Assembly: GCA_002342415.1 (NCBI GenBank)
Contig: DDPY01000019.1
Location: 1 to 8,227 of the forward strand
DNA: 8,227 nucleotides
From: Prevotella sp. UBA2456
Lineage (GTDB): Bacteria > Bacteroidota > Bacteroidia > Bacteroidales > Bacteroidaceae
Direction: 5' to 3'
Of this stretch, positions 6,312 to 8,227 are shown in pieces; positions within the stretch are counted from its first letter, which is position 1, and every line of letters starts with the position of its first letter. The notes under the pieces are model-generated. The model searched no databases and had not been told where the DNA came from. It worked only from the letters and a program-made list of their open reading frames with translations. The translations under genes were made by a program, and so were the position numbers.

Positions 6312-6428
6312 ATGAAGACAAGAGCATCATTGAAGAAGCGTACCCCCGACTGCAAGATCGTTCGTCGCAAGGGTCGTCTATTCGTAATTAACAAGAAGAA
6401 CCCCAAGTATAAAATGCGTCAGGGTTAA
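6312..6428 (+). CDS. rpmJ: Large ribosomal subunit protein bL36, zinc-free (C-) form
   Basis: A 38-residue protein, the smallest of the 50S subunit, bound to 23S rRNA near the factor-binding side. The sequence starts MKTRASLKKRTPDCKIVRRK and ends NPKYKMRQG, a standard bL36 frame of exactly the right length. In the zinc form, residues 11, 14, 27 and 33 are Cys, Cys, Cys and His; here they are Thr11, Cys14, Asn27 and Tyr33, so zinc cannot be held in the usual way. A Shine-Dalgarno sequence supports the start. The gene ends the first block: a 113-base gap with a hairpin and promoter follows before rpsM. Confidence 0.97.
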   Translation: MKTRASLKKRTPDCKIVRRKGRLFVINKKNPKYKMRQG

Positions 6429-6443
6429 TGATTTATGTTAAAT

Positions 6444-6498
6444 AAGCATAATAAGGTGCCGGAATATCAAAAATTCTGTGTACCTTTGCATGCTTTTT
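6444..6498 (+). terminator. Long imperfect hairpin followed by a T-run, possible terminator or attenuator
   Basis: Read by eye, the RNA can form three stacked stems. AAGCAT (6444-6449) pairs with ATGCTT (6490-6495). AAGGTGC (6453-6459) pairs with GTACCTT (6480-6486), with one G-U pair. CGGAAT (6460-6465) pairs with ATTCTG (6473-6478), with one G-U pair. A 3x3 internal loop and one bulged base (6479) separate them, and the loop is seven bases. That gives 19 base pairs, and the T-run 6494-6498 starts inside the last two pairs. This would fit partial termination after rpmJ, but a promoter-like element lies in its 3' arm, so the real function is open. Confidence 0.5.
6481..6489 (+). promoter_or_regulatory. 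Bacteroidetes-type -7 promoter element driving rpsM-rpsK-rpsD-rpoA
   Basis: TACCTTTGC is an exact match to the Bacteroidetes -7 consensus TAnnTTTG, with the C often seen after it. It lies in the 113-base gap, about 50 bases before the rpsM ATG, a normal promoter distance. Transcription would be expected to begin near 6494-6497. No good -33 element (TTTG or TTG) is found 19-21 bases upstream; the bases there read GTGCCGG. The -33 box is often poorly kept in this phylum, but its absence lowers confidence. The nine-base motif also occurs by chance within secY, so the position matters more than the match. Confidence 0.55.
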
Positions 6499-6503
6499 AG
6501 CGG

Positions 6504-6515
6504 AAATTCGAATTT
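6504..6515. promoter_or_regulatory. 12-base perfect palindrome just downstream of the predicted rpsM start site
   Basis: AAATTCGAATTT is its own reverse complement and would lie roughly 10-20 bases after the predicted transcription start. As DNA it could be a dimeric operator; as RNA it forms only a weak hairpin. Its 3' half (GAATTTT, 6510-6516) also complements AAAATTC at 6470-6476 inside the hairpin loop region, allowing an alternative fold in read-through RNA. An A/T-rich palindrome of this size can arise by chance. Confidence 0.25.
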
Positions 6516-6541
6516 TATTACATTATTATTTAGTTTAACAA

Positions 6542-6922
6542 ATGGCAATAAGAATTGTTGGAGTAGATTTGCCCCAGGAGAAGCGTGGCGAAATCGCATT
6601 GACCTATATCTATGGTATTGGTCGAAGTAGTTCAGCAAAGATTTTGGACAAGGCCGGCGTGAGCCGTGACCTGAAAGTCAACGAGTGGAGTGACGACCAG
6701 GCAGCTAAGATCCGTGAAATCATCGGCGCTGAATTCAAAGTAGAAGGTGATCTCCGCAGTGAGATCCAGTTGAACATCAAGCGACTGATGGATATTGGTT
6801 GCTACCGTGGAGTCCGTCATCGTAACGGTCTTCCCGTACGTGGACAGAGCACTAAGAACAATGCTCGTACTCGTAAGGGTAAGAAGAAGACTGTTGCAAA
6901 CAAGAAGAAGGCCACGAAGTAA
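6542..6922 (+). CDS. rpsM: Small ribosomal subunit protein uS13 (S13)
   Basis: A 126-residue protein of the 30S head that contacts P-site tRNA and forms bridges to the 50S subunit. The opening MAIRIVGVDLPQEKRGEIALTYIYGIG (residues 1-27) contains the helix-two-turn-helix region. The signature VRHRNGLPVRGQSTKNNART is at 91-110, followed by a lysine-rich tail ending KKKATK that reaches toward the tRNAs. Length is normal. It is the first gene of the alpha block and follows a predicted promoter with a leader of about 45 bases. There is no Shine-Dalgarno sequence; the start lies in the A-rich context TTTAACAAATGG. A repeat-built gap separates it from rpsK. Confidence 0.98.
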   Translation: MAIRIVGVDLPQEKRGEIALTYIYGIGRSSSAKILDKAGVSRDLKVNEWSDDQAAKIREIIGAEFKVEGDLRSEIQLNIKRLMDIGCYRGVRHRNGLPVRGQSTKNNARTRKGKKKTVANKKKATK

Positions 6923-6929
6923 TTTTTAA

Positions 6930-6957
6930 GTTTAACGTTTAAAGTTTAGAGTTTAAA
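6930..6957 (+). repeat. Tandem 7-base repeat (GTTTAAR) in the rpsK leader
   Basis: Four head-to-tail units with an exact 7-base period occupy the 39-base rpsM-rpsK gap: GTTTAAC (6930), GTTTAAA (6937), GTTTAGA (6944) and GTTTAAA (6951-6957). They end one base before GATTATG, which contains the rpsK start. The unit differs from those before rplR and rpsD. Confidence 0.8.
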
Positions 6958-6961
6958 GATT

Positions 6962-7351
6962 ATGGCAAAGAAAACAGTCACTTCCAAGAAAAGAAACGTG
7001 AAGGTTACTGCAATTGGTCAGCTTCATGTTCACAGCTCTTTTAATAATATTATAGTATCTCTCGCCAACGACGAAGGTCAGATTATCTCCTGGTCTTCAG
7101 CCGGTAAGATGGGCTTCCGTGGTTCTAAGAAGAACACTCCGTATGCTGCCCAGATGGCTGCTGAGGATTGCGCCAAGGTTGCTTTCGACCTGGGTCTGCG
7201 TAAGGTTAAGGCCTATGTGAAGGGTCCGGGCAACGGACGTGAGTCTGCCATCCGTGCCGTGCATGGTGCCGGTATCGAGGTTGTCGAGATTGTCGATGTT
7301 ACGCCGCTGCCACACAATGGCTGCCGTCCCCCGAAGCGTCGTCGTGTATAA
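6962..7351 (+). CDS. rpsK: Small ribosomal subunit protein uS11 (S11)
   Basis: A 129-residue protein of the 30S platform, next to the E site and the mRNA exit. The basic N-terminal arm (MAKKTVTSKKRNVKV) leads into the conserved ASSF-type segment HVHSSFNNIIVSLAN (residues 22-36) and WSSAGKMGFRGSKKNTPYAAQ (44-64). The C-terminal region carries VKGPGNGRESAIRA (86-99) and the final VTPLPHNGCRPPKRRRV. Asn119-Gly120 in PHNGCR corresponds to the site reported to become isoaspartate in E. coli S11. Length is typical. The start has GATT before ATG, after tandem repeats, with no Shine-Dalgarno sequence. Confidence 0.98.
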   Translation: MAKKTVTSKKRNVKVTAIGQLHVHSSFNNIIVSLANDEGQIISWSSAGKMGFRGSKKNTPYAAQMAAEDCAKVAFDLGLRKVKAYVKGPGNGRESAIRAVHGAGIEVVEIVDVTPLPHNGCRPPKRRRV

Positions 7352-7378
7352 TAAGGAAAGTATAGTTGGGCTGGTATG

Positions 7379-7421
7379 ACTAGTTATAACTAGTTTAACT
7401 AGTGTGACTAGTTCGACTAGA
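7379..7421. repeat. Tandem 9-10 base palindromic repeat (ACTAGT units) before rpsD
   Basis: ACTAGT occurs at 7379, 7389, 7398 and 7407, with a fifth, degenerate copy ACTAGA at 7416, so the spacing is 10, 9, 9 and 9 bases. The first two copies with their spacer form a perfect 16-base palindrome, ACTAGTTATAACTAGT (7379-7394). Each neighbouring pair can form a five-base-pair ACTAG/CTAGT hairpin, and these hairpins exclude one another. The array takes up the middle of the 104-base rpsK-rpsD gap. No protein or promoter element is visible in it. Confidence 0.85.
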
Positions 7422-7455
7422 ATATTAAAAACAACAAGAATTATATATTAAGATT

Positions 7456-8064
7456 ATGGCAAGATATATTGGACCGAAATCAAAAATTGCCCGCCGATTT
7501 GGAGAAGCCATCTTCGGCCCGGACAAAGTTTTGTCCCGTAGGAACTTCCCCCCGGGACAGCATGGCAATAACCGCCGCCGTAAGCAGTCGGAGTATGCAG
7601 TCATGCTGGCAGAGAAGCAGAAGGCCAAGTACACCTATGGTGTGCTCGAGCGCCAGTTCCGTAATTTGTTTGAGAAGGCTGCCAAGGCCGAGGGTATCAC
7701 CGGTGAGGTGCTCCTGCAGTTGCTGGAGAGTCGCCTCGACAATGTAGTGTTCCGTCTCGGTATTGCTCCCACGCGTGCTGCTGCCCGTCAGATGGTCAGC
7801 CACAGACATATTGTGGTAGATGGCAAGGTGGTCAACATCCCCTCTTTCCAGGTAAAGCCTGGTCAGATTGTCGGTGTTCGCGAGAAGGCTAAGTCACTCG
7901 AAGTCATCGAGGCTGCTCTTGCTGGTTTCAATCACAGCAAGTATCCTTGGATTGAGTGGGACGAGCAGAGCAAGAGCGGCAAGTTCCTGCACATGCCTGA
8001 CCGTGCCGATATCCCCGAGAACATTAAGGAACAGTCAATCGTTGAGTTGTACTCTAAGAACTAA
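7456..8064 (+). CDS. rpsD: Small ribosomal subunit protein uS4 (S4), zinc-free form
   Basis: A 202-residue primary 16S rRNA-binding protein that starts assembly of the 30S body and affects decoding accuracy. The N terminus MARYIGPKSKIARRFGE is the S4 opening but without the CxxC cysteines of the zinc form; the whole protein has no cysteine. Residues 28-43 (SRRNFPPGQHGNNRRR) are the basic rRNA-binding turn, and ESRLDNVVFRLGIAPTRAAARQMVSHRHIVVDGKVV (91-126) is the S4 RNA-binding domain. In E. coli S4 represses the alpha operon from the rpsM leader; in Bacillus it binds its own leader. The unusual repeat gap lies just upstream. GATT precedes the ATG, with no Shine-Dalgarno sequence. Confidence 0.98.
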   Translation: MARYIGPKSKIARRFGEAIFGPDKVLSRRNFPPGQHGNNRRRKQSEYAVMLAEKQKAKYTYGVLERQFRNLFEKAAKAEGITGEVLLQLLESRLDNVVFRLGIAPTRAAARQMVSHRHIVVDGKVVNIPSFQVKPGQIVGVREKAKSLEVIEAALAGFNHSKYPWIEWDEQSKSGKFLHMPDRADIPENIKEQSIVELYSKN

Positions 8065-8078
8065 AATCATTTAAATCA

Positions 8079-8227
8079 ATGGCGATATTAGCATTTCAAA
8101 AACCTGATAAAGTCGTAATGTTGGAGGCTACGAACAAGTTCGGCAAGTTCGAATTTCGTCCGTTAGAGCCGGGTTTCGGCGTTACCATTGGTAATGCCCT
8201 GCGCCGCATTCTTCTTTCATCGCTTGA
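8079..8227 (+). CDS. rpoA: RNA polymerase alpha subunit, N-terminal end only
   Basis: The first 49 codons are present and the frame runs off the window with no stop. The protein begins MAILAFQKPDKVVMLEATNKFGKFEFRPLEPGFG and continues VTIGNALRRILLSSL, which is the start of the alpha N-terminal domain; the GNALRRILLSS helix is the universal dimerisation and assembly element. Alpha dimerises and serves as the scaffold for beta and beta-prime. The ATG at 8079 is 14 bases after the rpsD stop, in an A/T-rich leader without a Shine-Dalgarno sequence. The rest of the gene, usually about 330 residues, and probably rplQ lie beyond the window. Confidence 0.97.
   Translation, partial: MAILAFQKPDKVVMLEATNKFGKFEFRPLEPGFGVTIGNALRRILLSSL

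Noticed and set aside
7379..7421. A possible CRISPR array or attachment site in the ACTAGT repeats
   Set aside because: The units are six bases with three- to four-base spacers, far too short for CRISPR, and no integrase or foreign gene is nearby.

Overview
This window is a nearly unbroken run of ribosomal protein genes, all on the + strand: the spc operon followed by the start of the alpha operon. It runs from the last codons of rplN to the first 49 codons of rpoA. The gene order is rplN(3' end)-rplX-rplE-rpsN-rpsH-rplF-rplR-rpsE-rpmD-rplO-secY-map-infA-rpmJ-rpsM-rpsK-rpsD-rpoA(5' end). No gene looks broken, inserted or foreign, and I see no mobile element, CRISPR array, tRNA or rRNA.

The sequence points to the Bacteroidota, order Bacteroidales, most like Prevotella or a close relative. 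The signs are protein wording typical of that group (RpoA beginning MAILAFQKPDK, S5 beginning MAMNKVK, SecY ending in MSAY), map directly between secY and infA with no adk, mostly Shine-Dalgarno-free starts in A-rich leaders, and a Bacteroidetes-type -7 promoter element (TAnnTTTG) ahead of rpsM. The genus is an inference from memory of the families, not from a search.

Layout. Positions 1-1283 hold uL14 (end), uL24, uL5 and uS14, tightly packed, with rplX and rplE sharing one base. A 78-base gap with a small GC hairpin precedes rpsH. Positions 1362-3918 hold uS8, uL6, uL18, uS5, uL30 and uL15. secY, map and infA (3927-6294) follow with gaps of 8, 6 and 1 bases, joining protein export, N-terminal methionine removal and translation initiation to ribosome supply. 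rpmJ (bL36) closes the first block. A 113-base gap (6429-6541) then carries a long imperfect hairpin with a T-run and, inside its 3' arm, a promoter-like element; it is the likely spc/alpha boundary. rpsM, rpsK, rpsD and rpoA follow, the last pair probably leading on to rplQ outside the window.

The coding content is ordinary, conserved housekeeping. What deserves a second look lies between the genes: three leaders (before rplR, rpsK and rpsD) each built from a different short tandem repeat of 8, 7 or 9-10 bases; a GATTATG start context at five genes; a few genes with clear Shine-Dalgarno sequences in a phylum that rarely uses them; and the overlapping hairpin and promoter before rpsM. I found no convincing previously undescribed gene system.
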